A stretch of 64,000 nt of DNA from the NCBI GenBank assembly GCA_014382445.1, contig JACNJS010000084.1, positions 2,089 to 66,088 on the forward strand, read 5' to 3'. A program made the position numbers and the translations under genes. Numbering within the stretch: position 1 is the first letter of the stretch; each line of letters starts with the position of its first letter. Below the pieces are notes generated by a model that was not told the DNA's origin, searched no databases, and worked only from the letters and a program-made list of their open reading frames with translations. Below are positions 9,501 through 17,084 of this stretch, piece after piece. The DNA comes from Bacteroidota bacterium. GTDB taxonomy: Bacteria; Bacteroidota; Bacteroidia; Bacteroidales; F082.

Positions 9501-10067
9501 CTTGTTATGGATACTGAAGTATATTCAAATACCGGCGGCCAGGCTTCAAAGTCAACTCCAACGGGTTCGGTTGCCAAGTTTGCAGCATCAGGCAAAAAGA
9601 TAAGGAAAAAAGACCTTGGCGCAATGGCAATGACCTACGGTTATGTTTACGTTGCACAAATTGCGATGGGAGCTAGCCAATCGCAGGCATTTAAGGCCAT
9701 AAAAGAAGCAGAGGCCTATCCTGGTCCATCTCTCATTATTGCATATTCACCTTGTATTGCACATGGAATTAAAGGAGGAATGAGTGGAGCAATGAATGAA
9801 GAAAAATATGCTGTTGAAGCCGGATACTGGCATAATTACAGATTTAACCCCATGTTAGAGAACGAAGGTAAAAACCCATTTACTCTTGATTCAAAGGAGC
9901 CTGATTGGTCGAAATATCAAGAGTTCCTTAACAATGAGGTTAGATATGCTTCACTTAAGAAATCATTTCCTAAGGAAGCACGCAAGCTATTTGCACGCAA
10001 TGAAGATGATGCCAAATGGAAATATAGAAATTACATTAGGCAGGCGAATATCGATTATTCGAAATAA
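6531..10067 (+). CDS. nifJ: Pyruvate:ferredoxin (flavodoxin) oxidoreductase
   Basis: Single-chain 1178 aa homodimeric-type enzyme that oxidatively decarboxylates pyruvate to acetyl-CoA, CO2 and reduced ferredoxin, a central reaction of anaerobic metabolism. The order is: pyruvate-binding domain with AIYPITPSSDMAE, gamma-like domain, ferredoxin domain with two 4Fe-4S motifs (CIQCNQCSYVCPH and CTGCGICVEVCPS), then the thiamine diphosphate domain with its own cluster cysteines (CSGCGETPY and ATGCSSIYG). The TPP/Mg motif is GDGWAYDIGFGG followed by EVYSNTGGQ. Length and domain order match full-length NifJ/Por and no lesion is seen. A strong terminator follows at 10091-10120. Confidence 0.97.
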   Translation: MNRKKKFITCEGNYAASHIAYMFSEVAAIYPITPSSDMAEYIDLWSANGRKNIFGETVKVTEMQSEGGASGALHGSLQAGALASTFTASQGLLLMIPNMYKMAGELLPAVFHVSARSLAAQALSIFGDHSDVMSVRQAGFAMLATGSAQEIMDIAGIAHLTAIKSRIPFIHFFDGFRTSHELMKVEAMNQNDMAKLVDYDALQRFRDNALNPEHPVTRGTAQNPDIYFQSREASSKFYDVIPDMVEDYMQEINKITGREYHPFTYYGAEDAENIIVAIGSITEVIKEVIDYKNATGEKLGLITVHLYRPFSEKYFMKVLPKTVKRIAVLDRTKEIGANGEPLYLDIRGMFYEKDTAPMIVGGRYGLSSKDTTPAMMISVYDNLASKNPKNGFTVGIVDDVKHTSLPLLPEISVAPKGTYEAKFYGLGADGTVGANKNSIKIIGDSTNKYCQAYFSYDSKKSGGITISHLRFGDNPIRSHYLVGTPDFVACHVPAYLEKYDMLKGLKKGGTFLLNSIWDTEETKKRLPDHMKKYLAENDITTYIINATEIAHRIGLGNRTNTIMQSAFFKVAEVIPYENAVNEMKTAIMKTYGSKGEEIVNMNYAAVDAGDDVVKIDIPDEWKGIVVSPKVDNKNIPDFIKNVANPINLQKGDTLPVSTFNGREDGTFPAGTTAYEKRGVASDVPEWLEENCIQCNQCSYVCPHAAIRPFLLTDEEAGNAPDGTKVLQGAGPIKAYKYKIQVSVLDCTGCGICVEVCPSKENSLVMKPIGTQFDEIDKWNYMHDKVGYKENVVDKDKSVKNSQFAQPLFEFSGACSGCGETPYIKTITQLFGERMMIANATGCSSIYGGSAPSTPYCKHAVSGKGPSWANSLFEDNAEFGYGMALGTEKLRDRLTIKMTDAIGSSGFTDASKQAMQTWIDNKNNANASVSASENVVATLSKENDPLAKEMLALEQYLIKKSQWIFGGDGWAYDIGFGGLDHVLASGEDVNVLVMDTEVYSNTGGQASKSTPTGSVAKFAASGKKIRKKDLGAMAMTYGYVYVAQIAMGASQSQAFKAIKEAEAYPGPSLIIAYSPCIAHGIKGGMSGAMNEEKYAVEAGYWHNYRFNPMLENEGKNPFTLDSKEPDWSKYQEFLNNEVRYASLKKSFPKEARKLFARNEDDAKWKYRNYIRQANIDYSK

Positions 10068-10084
10068 TCATTAAACTCTAAACC

Positions 10085-10120
10085 AAAAAAGGATGCTTTC
10101 TTCAAAGCATCCTTTTTTTT
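10085..10120. terminator. Bidirectional intrinsic terminator
   Basis: A perfect 9-bp stem GGATGCTTT (10091-10099) / AAAGCATCC (10104-10112) with a CTTC loop, followed by eight T on the plus strand and preceded by six A (10085-10090). It can therefore end transcription of nifJ rightward and of the small Lys-rich gene leftward. The T run overlaps the stop codon of that small gene (10119-10121). Confidence 0.9.
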
Positions 10121-10223
10121 AATTTCTATTAGCTTTCTTTTCTCTTTTTTCTGCCTTTTTTTCTTTTGCGCTTTTTTGCGCATCTTTTTTTACGTTTTTC
10201 TTTGCGTCTTGTGATTTAGCCAT
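10119..10223 (-). CDS. Lys/Ala-rich micro-protein (34 aa)
   Basis: An ORF below common size cut-offs starts at the ATG at 10221-10223 and reads MAKSQDAKKNVKKDAQKSAK then EKKAEKREKKANRN. It is extremely basic and probably unstructured or a single charged helix. Similar tiny Lys-rich proteins beginning MAKSQD/MAKQ are familiar in Bacteroidota, but their role is not known; nucleic-acid or ribosome association would fit the charge. Its stop codon touches the bidirectional terminator, consistent with a real transcribed unit. Confidence 0.6.
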   Translation of the reverse strand: MAKSQDAKKNVKKDAQKSAKEKKAEKREKKANRN

Positions 10224-10272
10224 GATCGTTCAATTTAGATATTTGTAATTAGTTTTTTGATTCAATAATAAA

Positions 10273-12051
10273 CTAATTCACTTCCATGAAAAAAGGCATT
10301 CTTGCTTGCACGCCTTTCATGTTTTTTAAAGTCTGCATTTTTTGATAATACGTGTAATATTCACCCAGCTCATGTTTTACAATTTTTTGGCTGGCCTGAC
10401 CTGTTAACTCATCCATAAGCTGTTCGAGGAATTCTTTTCTTTTTGGATAAGTTGAGATACGGTAGTTGTCGCCCAAATCGGCTTTTTCAGCTGCATAGGC
10501 GATAGCATCTTCAATACCACCAAAATCATCAACTAAACCTAGGTCTTTTGCATCCACTCCCGACCATACACGTCCTTTAGCAATACTGTCAACATAGGCA
10601 ATATCTAAGTTACGAGTACGTGCAACTAACTCAGTAAAGTCGGTATAAATTTTAGTGACAAGTTCATCAAGCTTAGCATGTTGAAAAGGACTAAGGGGTT
10701 TCATAACATCAAGAAAATCAGAATTTTCATTTGTCATAACATCATCAATATTAATACCCAGCTTGTTTTTGAAAAGACCTTCAAGATTTGGAATAATTCC
10801 AAACACACCTATTGAACCAGTTATGGTTGTTGGTTGTGCAAAAATGTAATTTGCATTGGTTGAAATCCAGTAACCCCCAGATGCGGCAAGGTTACCCATT
10901 GAAACTATAATTGGTTTGTCGTTACCGGCAAGTTCCACTTCGCGCCTTATAACCTCAGATGCAAGGGCATCGCCACCAGGAGAATTAACCCTGAAAACAA
11001 TTGCCTTTACCATTTCATCTTTCCGGGCTTCGCTAATAGCTTTTGCAATCACAACCGATCCAATATTTTGTTCATCGCCTTTTCCCTGAACTATTGCACC
11101 TTCTGCAAAAACAATAGCTATTTTATTCCTTTTTAACCCTTTGTCATCTTTAACCTTTGCCTTTGTGTATTTATTAAAAGCAACATAATGAAGCTTTTCG
11201 TCTTCCTTACGACCAGTTTTTTCTTTTAGTTTTGAAATAACTTCATCGCGATAAATGGCGGCGTCAACAATGTTATAATCAACAGCCTTTTGTGCGGTTG
11301 TGAGCTCAAGTTTATCAGCAATAGCCATAAGTTCGTCAACGCCAATTCCTCTGCTGTCTGAAATTGATGTAATTATTTTACCCCATATTGAATTAAGCAG
11401 TTCCTGAGTTTGTTTGCGGTTTGCCTCACTTATATGATCAAGCATGAATGGTTCAACAGCACTTTTGTATTTATTATCCGGGCCCCTAACTATTTGCATA
11501 TCAATATCCAATTTTTTGAGCATGTCTTTAAAAAACATTAGCTGGGCATGGAGTCCTTTAAAAAGTATTAGCCCCTCAGCATTAAGGTAAATTTCATCAG
11601 CTACGCTTGCCAGGTAATATGCTTTCTGATCATAACCATTAGCATAGCTAACAATAAACTTTCCCGACTCTTTAAATTCCTTTAGCTTATTTCTTATCTC
11701 TTCCGATGTAGCTATACCTGCAGGAATAGTTTCCATATCCATAAAAATACCATCAATTCTGGAGTCGTTGGCTGCTTTATCAATATTTTTGAGAATATCG
11801 TATAAACCAATAGGTTTTTTCGATTGCATCGTGGTAAAATCAAATCCTTCAAAAGGATTATCAGATGTTCTGTCCTTAATTTCCGCATTCCATTCAATAT
11901 GTAATATCGAATGTTCTTTTACTTTAACCTCCTCATCTCCAGACATTGTAACAAGTGAGGCAATCATTCCTGCAAATAGCAAAAAAATGAAAATAAACGT
12001 AAGTATAGTGCCTACGAAAGAGGCAAACATAAATTTAAAAAACTGTTTCAT
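10273..12051 (-). CDS. sppA: Signal peptide peptidase SppA, 67 kDa type
   Basis: Membrane-anchored serine protease of 592 aa that degrades leftover signal peptides. One N-terminal transmembrane helix (about residues 8-33) is followed by two tandem ClpP-like domains, as in the long E. coli form. The Ser/Lys dyad is split between domains as expected: K196 in DNKYKSAVEPF of the first and S391 in NLAASGGYW of the second. Other conserved pieces are FRVNSPGGDALASE and TITGSIGVFG. It is a single gene with no operon partners: the glucosaminidase gene is divergent 109 bases away. Confidence 0.95.
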   Translation of the reverse strand: MKQFFKFMFASFVGTILTFIFIFLLFAGMIASLVTMSGDEEVKVKEHSILHIEWNAEIKDRTSDNPFEGFDFTTMQSKKPIGLYDILKNIDKAANDSRIDGIFMDMETIPAGIATSEEIRNKLKEFKESGKFIVSYANGYDQKAYYLASVADEIYLNAEGLILFKGLHAQLMFFKDMLKKLDIDMQIVRGPDNKYKSAVEPFMLDHISEANRKQTQELLNSIWGKIITSISDSRGIGVDELMAIADKLELTTAQKAVDYNIVDAAIYRDEVISKLKEKTGRKEDEKLHYVAFNKYTKAKVKDDKGLKRNKIAIVFAEGAIVQGKGDEQNIGSVVIAKAISEARKDEMVKAIVFRVNSPGGDALASEVIRREVELAGNDKPIIVSMGNLAASGGYWISTNANYIFAQPTTITGSIGVFGIIPNLEGLFKNKLGINIDDVMTNENSDFLDVMKPLSPFQHAKLDELVTKIYTDFTELVARTRNLDIAYVDSIAKGRVWSGVDAKDLGLVDDFGGIEDAIAYAAEKADLGDNYRISTYPKRKEFLEQLMDELTGQASQKIVKHELGEYYTYYQKMQTLKNMKGVQARMPFFMEVN

Positions 12052-12160
12052 GATAAATATTTTTTAATGATAATTCCGAAAGTACAATATTAACAAATAA
12101 CTGTGAATAAAAAAACAGTAATCATGTAAAATATTGCTATATGATTTAGACATTTATCGC

Positions 12161-12907
12161 ATGGCAAAATTCACAGCTGCGTATACCGATCTGCTGATTC
12201 CTGTCAGGAAATTCTTGCTGACATTTTTGTTTATATTATTTAGTTTCGGGTCATATACTTATTCTGAAATAGCAATTCATCCTACAGAGCCTATAAAAAG
12301 AACCACCACTAATTTATTATTTTTAAATTCATTCAATTCTGATTTTTCGCTATATTATTTAACCACAGGCACATATTTAAAACGAAACTCTGAAAAAAAA
12401 GTAATCTTTAATGTACCATCCGAAAGTATTATGGATGAGGGTAAGATAAAATCATCAACACTTGCCAGATTTTTAATAAACAATAATCAAAATATTGATT
12501 TTTCATATGTGCAAACGCTTGCTGATTTATACATTGAAGAAGCTAGTTTTGAAGGCGTAAACCCCGATATTGCATTTACTCAGATGTGTCATGAAACCGG
12601 ATTCCTTAGATTTGATGGAGATGTTGATCATCATCAAAATAATTTTTGCGGACTTGGAGTTACAGGCAATGGTGTTAAAGGTCTCTCGTTTAAAGATATT
12701 CGCCATGGAATAAGAGCTCATATTCAACACCTTAAAGCTTATGCATCAACTCAGGAGCTCAATAACAAACTTGTGGATGCGAGATTTTATCTTGTTAAGA
12801 GGGGTAGTGTAACACATTTGGGCGGTCTGACCGGAAAATGGGCAACTGATATTAAGTACGATAAAAAAATCAGAAGGTTATTAAACCGTTTATACAAGCT
12901 ATCCTGA
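12161..12907 (+). CDS. Exported glucosaminidase-domain protein (peptidoglycan hydrolase)
   Basis: 248 aa from the ATG at 12161; an in-frame TTG at 12134 would add nine residues, but TTG starts are rare here. Residues about 18-35 form a hydrophobic export signal (FLLTFLFILFSFGSYTYS). The C-terminal half is an LytG/FlgJ-type glucosaminidase: AFTQMCHETGFLRF carries the catalytic E145, followed by NNFCGLGVTGNG and GIRAHIQHLKAYAS. It probably cleaves the glycan strands of peptidoglycan in the periplasm. The N-terminal 100 residues are not recognised. It stands alone, divergent from sppA. Confidence 0.82.
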   Translation: MAKFTAAYTDLLIPVRKFLLTFLFILFSFGSYTYSEIAIHPTEPIKRTTTNLLFLNSFNSDFSLYYLTTGTYLKRNSEKKVIFNVPSESIMDEGKIKSSTLARFLINNNQNIDFSYVQTLADLYIEEASFEGVNPDIAFTQMCHETGFLRFDGDVDHHQNNFCGLGVTGNGVKGLSFKDIRHGIRAHIQHLKAYASTQELNNKLVDARFYLVKRGSVTHLGGLTGKWATDIKYDKKIRRLLNRLYKLS

Positions 12908-13117
12908 TAGTACCAGATAATCAATATAATTCCAAGAATTATCCCAACCCGAAATAACGACCCATTTCACACTTCTAAGTCCAAGGGTAATTTAGAAGGT
13001 GTTATCTATCAAAAATTTTATGGAGTGTAAGTATGTAAAATTTTAAAGAGTTCAACTGTTTTTTGGGTGTTTAGATTTGCTAATTTTGTTTCTTTCTTAT
13101 TATAAAAAATTATTGGA
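12908..13117. other. Intergenic region upstream of folK
   Basis: 210 bases without an ORF. TAATTTTG at 13081-13088 matches the -7 promoter consensus and lies 29 bases before the folK start, but the nearest TTG (13063-13065) is only 15 bases upstream, closer than the normal spacing. No terminator hairpin was seen for the upstream gene. Confidence 0.35.
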
Positions 13118-13624
13118 TTGAATCAGGTATTTTTACTATTAGGGAGCAACATTGAACCAAGAATTAAATATCTTGAAGAAGCGGAGAAAAAAATATCCAA
13201 GTATATCGGTAATATTGTACGTTGGTCCGCAATTTATGAATCCGAGCCGTTGGGGTTTAGCGCAAATACAACTTTTTTAAACCGTGTACTATTAGTTTAC
13301 TGCAAGTTATCAGCAATAGATATTCTTTATAAAATACTAGACATCGAACAAGAAATGGGAAGAATAAGATCATCTTTAGGTTATTCATCACGCACTATCG
13401 ATATTGATATTCTGTATTTTAACAACGATATTATCAAAACAGAGAATATTACTATACCGCATCCAAGATTGCATAAGCGTAAGTTTACCCTTAAACCTCT
13501 TTCTGAAATCGCTCCTCATTTTATTCATCCGGTACTAAATCATAATAATAAAATGCTATTGGATAACTGTTCAGATGACTCTGAAGTTGACATTTATAAA
13601 TTTCAGCAGACAGATGAAATATAA
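13118..13624 (+). CDS. folK: 6-hydroxymethyl-7,8-dihydropterin pyrophosphokinase (HPPK)
   Basis: Transfers pyrophosphate from ATP to 6-hydroxymethyl-dihydropterin in folate synthesis; cytosolic. The 168 aa protein shows the family hallmarks: FLLLGSNIEPR at the N-terminus, YESEPLGF, EQEMGRIRSS, SSRTIDIDILYF with the Mg-binding aspartates, and IPHPRLHKRKFTLKPL. The start must be the TTG at 13118 (or an unusual ATT), because an in-frame TAA lies at 13103 and the conserved N-terminus begins at once. Its 3' end overlaps the next gene by 11 bases, so the two are translationally coupled. Confidence 0.93.
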   Translation: MNQVFLLLGSNIEPRIKYLEEAEKKISKYIGNIVRWSAIYESEPLGFSANTTFLNRVLLVYCKLSAIDILYKILDIEQEMGRIRSSLGYSSRTIDIDILYFNNDIIKTENITIPHPRLHKRKFTLKPLSEIAPHFIHPVLNHNNKMLLDNCSDDSEVDIYKFQQTDEI

Positions 13625-14246
13625 CTTTATTGCCATAGAAGGAAACATTGGGGCGGGAAAAACATCCCTTGCCTCGCTTATAGCGAATGATTTTAATGCA
13701 AAACTAATACTTGAGCAGTTTGAGGACAATTCATTCCTGCCAAAATTCTATCAGGAACCTGACAAATATGCCTTTCCATTGGAGATGTCGTTTTTGGCTG
13801 CAAGGTTTCAGCAGTTAAAGGATCAGCTCGGACCTCAGGATTTATTCAAATCGTTTACTATTAGCGACTATTATATTGTTAAATCACTAATTTTTGCGCA
13901 AAAAACTCTCGCCGAGGATGAGTTAAAGCTTTATACCCGTTTCTTCAATATTATTCAACAGCAGTTACCAATGCCCGATTTATTTATCTATTTACATGTA
14001 ATAACACCTAAGCTTCAGGAAAATATTAAAATCAGAGGCAGGTCGTATGAACAGAATATAAAAGGTGAATATTTAGAAAAAATCCAGGATGGATATTTTG
14101 AATACATCAAGCAGCAAAGCAAGTTTCCGGTTTTGATAATCGACACAAATAACGTTGATTTTGTTCATAACAAGAAACATTATAATAACATTGTATCTAT
14201 CATCAGCAAAGATTATTTACCGGGAGTATATCGGATACTTTTATAG
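13614..14246 (+). CDS. Deoxynucleoside kinase
   Basis: Salvage enzyme phosphorylating deoxyadenosine/deoxyguanosine or related nucleosides. The start is set at the ATG at 13614 (MKYNFIAIEGNIGAGKTS), inside the end of folK, because the Walker A loop GNIGAGKT must sit close to the N-terminus; a longer reading to 13575 adds 13 residues that are only folK shadow. Other family marks are ILEQFEDNSFLPKFY, the lid-type IRGRSYEQNI, and a length of 210 aa. A folK-dNK pair of this kind is frequent in Bacteroidota. The exact base preference is not readable from the sequence. Confidence 0.9.
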   Translation: MKYNFIAIEGNIGAGKTSLASLIANDFNAKLILEQFEDNSFLPKFYQEPDKYAFPLEMSFLAARFQQLKDQLGPQDLFKSFTISDYYIVKSLIFAQKTLAEDELKLYTRFFNIIQQQLPMPDLFIYLHVITPKLQENIKIRGRSYEQNIKGEYLEKIQDGYFEYIKQQSKFPVLIIDTNNVDFVHNKKHYNNIVSIISKDYLPGVYRILL

Positions 14247-14255
14247 ACAAAAAAA

Positions 14256-14636
14256 TCACTTGATGACTTTCTTTTCTATAAACTCTATCTTAGCTTTAGT
14301 AAAGACAATATTATCATAGCCGATGGAAACTATTGATTTAATTTTATTTTCATCAGTTTTTTTGTTTGAGATTGTAAAAACCAATTGAGGCGAATTACCT
14401 GGAATTATAGGTACAAGATATTTAACCTGACCGATTTTCTTCATAAAAAGTTTTTTGTCAATATTTTTTTCTACCAGCTCTTTTACAATTTGAAGTTGAA
14501 TTACTCCTGGTACTACAGGCTTGCCGGGGAAATGTCCATTATAAACTTCATGGTCTACATTAAGTTTAATGGTTGCAGTAATATCTAAGCCATTTGAAGC
14601 TACTTCTATTGTTTTGTAAAAACCTTTAATTAGCAT
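14256..14636 (-). CDS. FabZ-like 3-hydroxyacyl-ACP dehydratase with Glu-to-Gln substitution
   Basis: 126 aa single hot-dog domain. The FabZ signature is clear: YNGHFPGKPVVPGVIQLQ, with catalytic His at H35. The position that is normally the catalytic Glu of FabZ (14 residues after that His) is Gln49, so activity may be altered, or the protein may only bind acyl-ACP. It is the last gene of the leftward aryl-polyene-like locus, separated from the fused ketosynthase by a 147-base repeat-bearing gap, and converges with the deoxynucleoside kinase gene 9 bases away. Expected role: dehydration or binding of the 3-hydroxyacyl intermediate during polyene chain extension. Confidence 0.8.
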   Translation of the reverse strand: MLIKGFYKTIEVASNGLDITATIKLNVDHEVYNGHFPGKPVVPGVIQLQIVKELVEKNIDKKLFMKKIGQVKYLVPIIPGNSPQLVFTISNKKTDENKIKSIVSIGYDNIVFTKAKIEFIEKKVIK

Positions 14637-14678
14637 AATGTAATAATTTTCAAATATTTTTAATTCGGAGTACTATAA

Positions 14679-14773
14679 TGGATTACAAATCCAATCCTCA
14701 TTACATCCGGATTACAAATCCGGCTGAGCAGGAATCCTCTTTAAATCCGGATTGCAAATCCGGATGAGCAGGA
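14679..14773. repeat. Three tandem palindromic repeats (ATCCGGATTACAAATCCGG type)
   Basis: Unit 1 is TGGATTACAAATCCA at 14679-14693. Units 2 (14705-14733) and 3 (14745-14773) are near-identical: ATCCGGATT(A/G)CAAATCCGG(C/A)TGAGCAGGA, with a 40-base period. Each unit folds into a hairpin with ATCCGG/CCGG-type arms. They lie between the fused ketosynthase and the dehydratase and may stabilise or attenuate the transcript; more likely they belong to a dispersed intergenic repeat family. Confidence 0.85.
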
Positions 14774-14783
14774 TTATCAACTT

Positions 14784-17084
14784 TTATGGTTTCGCCAACA
14801 GTATCAAACTATGATTGATATTTCTAAATTGATTATAAATAAGCACATTGCGTATTTCCCTTTTCTGACTTCCTTTTCTTAATAATATTTCAGGAATCTT
14901 GTTTTCCTTTAAAATTCTTGATGCAACCCACATAGCAAATGATGTTGAAGTATCGTATTCCCCACAAAGGTGTTTATAATATGTAATTATATTATTTGCA
15001 AACATCCTATTTTCAATATGATTGTAGATACTATCAAATTCGCTATCTCCATTATTCCCCTGAATTACCAAATCGATATCACTTACCAATAAAGAATGAT
15101 TTTTTATGAATGATAAAATCCGATTTTCAATAACTCTATTGTTTGTAGGTTTAAAAAACATATCAACACCAATTACCTTCGCATAAGAATTTTCAGTTAT
15201 ATTATTTGATAGCACAAAAAATGAACTCCCCTCGCCCGCCTGTGCACCTTTTTGATTATCAACTAACACTTTCGGGTTGCTCACAGGATTGGTTTTGTAA
15301 TAATCAATTTTAGTTTTTATTAACCAGCTTTCCTCAGTAATTTCATCAAATCCACCTAGCAAGATATTTTTAGCCTTTTTTTCTTCTAACAAAAGCATAC
15401 TATCTAGCAGTGCACTCTCGAAACTGAAGGTGCGATGTACGTATGTAAGGTTATAGTTGTGATTCTTCTGCCCTAGCGCAATTGAACCACCTACTGTATT
15501 GTGTGTTGATTGAATAAACGAAGTGGGTGTTAGCAATCCCTCGTTATTTTCAATCATTGAATTCAAGAACTTTTCAGTATCTACCTGGCATCCCATACCA
15601 GTTCCTGTTAAAATTGCATCTGGTTTGCCGATATCAGCATCCTGCAATGCAACAGTAGAGGAAACAATACCCATGCGCACGATTTTACTCATACGGCGTA
15701 GTAATTTTGGATCTATAAAATCACGATAGTCAGGTTTGAGAATCTCCAAAAACCTGCTTTCTGTTTCTGCAATGTCTTCGAGGAAAGTATCTTTTACCAG
15801 AGTATTTTGAGGTGAAACACATCCGGCACCAATTATATAAACAGGGCTTTTGCTTTTGACAATTAGTGGTTGCGTTTCATTTACTGCATTATTTTTTATT
15901 GCAGAAAAAACCACAGATGAATCGTTACCTCCAAAACCAAATGAATTAGTAAGTACGTGTTCGACTTTGTTAAGTTTTGTGACATCCGAAACCGGTACAA
16001 TTCCAATTTCCTTAATTGCATTCTCAAAATTAATATTTGGAAATGCGACTTTGTAATTGAGAGAAAGTATTGCAATTACCGATTCGATTACTCCTGCAGC
16101 ACCAAGGGCGTGTCCTGTAAATGCTTTTGTCGAGCTGAAGGGCGGAATATTTTCACCAAACAGTCGTATTATTGCTTTCCCTTCTGTTAGGTCGTTGTTG
16201 TCGGTACCCGTTCCGTGGGCGTTAATATAATCAATGTTTGAAGGTAAAATTCCAGCCACATCCAAAGCATTTTGCATAGCAAGGAAAGGTCCCTCACCAT
16301 TTTCTGAGGATGCTGTTTGATGGTGAGCATCATTAGCATTTGCATAACCGCTTACTTCGGCATAAATCTTTTTTCCGGAAGCAATAGCAGATTCCATTTC
16401 TTCAAGAACAAGATAAGCAGAGCCCTCACCAAGATTAAGTCCCATACGGGTATTATCGAAGGGTCTACAATGTTCCTTATCGAGAATCATCAGCGTATTG
16501 AAACCATTTAGCGTAAATTTTGATAGTGCATCAGTTCCGCCAACAACTGCAATTTTTGTGTGGCCATTTTTGATTAGCCGTGTACCAAACATCACACTAT
16601 TCAATGAAGATGAACAAGCCGTACTGATTGTTGTAATCAAACCGTTTAAGCCACATTGTTCGGCAATCATTTCCGTGCTGTTGCCAACGTGGTGGGTATC
16701 AATATATTTATGATGTACCGCTTCGGTTAGCAAATCCTTGTAGTATAACTCGCTGCGATCCATACCGCCAACTGTACTTGCCGAAACAAGGGCAACATTT
16801 TTATTAACATCAATCCCGGAATCACTAATAGCCTGCTTTGCTGCGATTATGCCAAGTAAGGAGGTTCTTGTCCATGTTGATTTTTTACCAACCCCGGCAA
16901 GCTCAATTAATTCATTATGAGTAAGTTTGATTTCTCCAACCAAAAACTCATGTTTATGAATCGTTTCAAGTATATCAATATTGCCAATTCCGCTCCTTTT
17001 TTCAATGAGTGAATTAAAAGTTTCCTGAAGGTTATTACCTATGGAGCTTATAATTCCGATGCCGGTTACAACGACCCTGATCAT
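14784..17084 (-). CDS. Fused ketosynthase - chain-length-factor-like protein (KS-CLF)
   Basis: 766 aa made of two thiolase-fold halves. The first (about 1-395) is a complete beta-ketoacyl-ACP synthase with C157 (STACSSSLN), H290 (NAHGTGTDNND) and H325 (FTGHALGAAG). The second (about 410-766) begins VYIIGAGCVSPQ and keeps the fold (TGTGMGCQ, FIQSTHNTVGG, LGGFDEI), but the active-site Cys position is T552 (YVHRTFSFES) and the HGTGT motif is replaced by QGNNGDS. This resembles the catalytic KS plus inactive chain-length factor that aryl polyene and type II polyketide systems make as two proteins; here they are one chain. Its start overlaps the ACP stop by one base. It should elongate ACP-bound acyl chains in the cytosol. 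Confidence 0.88.
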   Translation of the reverse strand: MIRVVVTGIGIISSIGNNLQETFNSLIEKRSGIGNIDILETIHKHEFLVGEIKLTHNELIELAGVGKKSTWTRTSLLGIIAAKQAISDSGIDVNKNVALVSASTVGGMDRSELYYKDLLTEAVHHKYIDTHHVGNSTEMIAEQCGLNGLITTISTACSSSLNSVMFGTRLIKNGHTKIAVVGGTDALSKFTLNGFNTLMILDKEHCRPFDNTRMGLNLGEGSAYLVLEEMESAIASGKKIYAEVSGYANANDAHHQTASSENGEGPFLAMQNALDVAGILPSNIDYINAHGTGTDNNDLTEGKAIIRLFGENIPPFSSTKAFTGHALGAAGVIESVIAILSLNYKVAFPNINFENAIKEIGIVPVSDVTKLNKVEHVLTNSFGFGGNDSSVVFSAIKNNAVNETQPLIVKSKSPVYIIGAGCVSPQNTLVKDTFLEDIAETESRFLEILKPDYRDFIDPKLLRRMSKIVRMGIVSSTVALQDADIGKPDAILTGTGMGCQVDTEKFLNSMIENNEGLLTPTSFIQSTHNTVGGSIALGQKNHNYNLTYVHRTFSFESALLDSMLLLEEKKAKNILLGGFDEITEESWLIKTKIDYYKTNPVSNPKVLVDNQKGAQAGEGSSFFVLSNNITENSYAKVIGVDMFFKPTNNRVIENRILSFIKNHSLLVSDIDLVIQGNNGDSEFDSIYNHIENRMFANNIITYYKHLCGEYDTSTSFAMWVASRILKENKIPEILLRKGSQKREIRNVLIYNQFRNINHSLILLAKP

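Noticed and set aside
12134-12160. TTG start extending the glucosaminidase by nine residues
   Set aside because: The ATG at 12161 directly precedes a plausible signal peptide, and TTG starts are uncommon here.
14679-14773. CRISPR array
   Set aside because: Only three short palindromic units with about 11-base spacers and no cas genes; an intergenic hairpin repeat instead.
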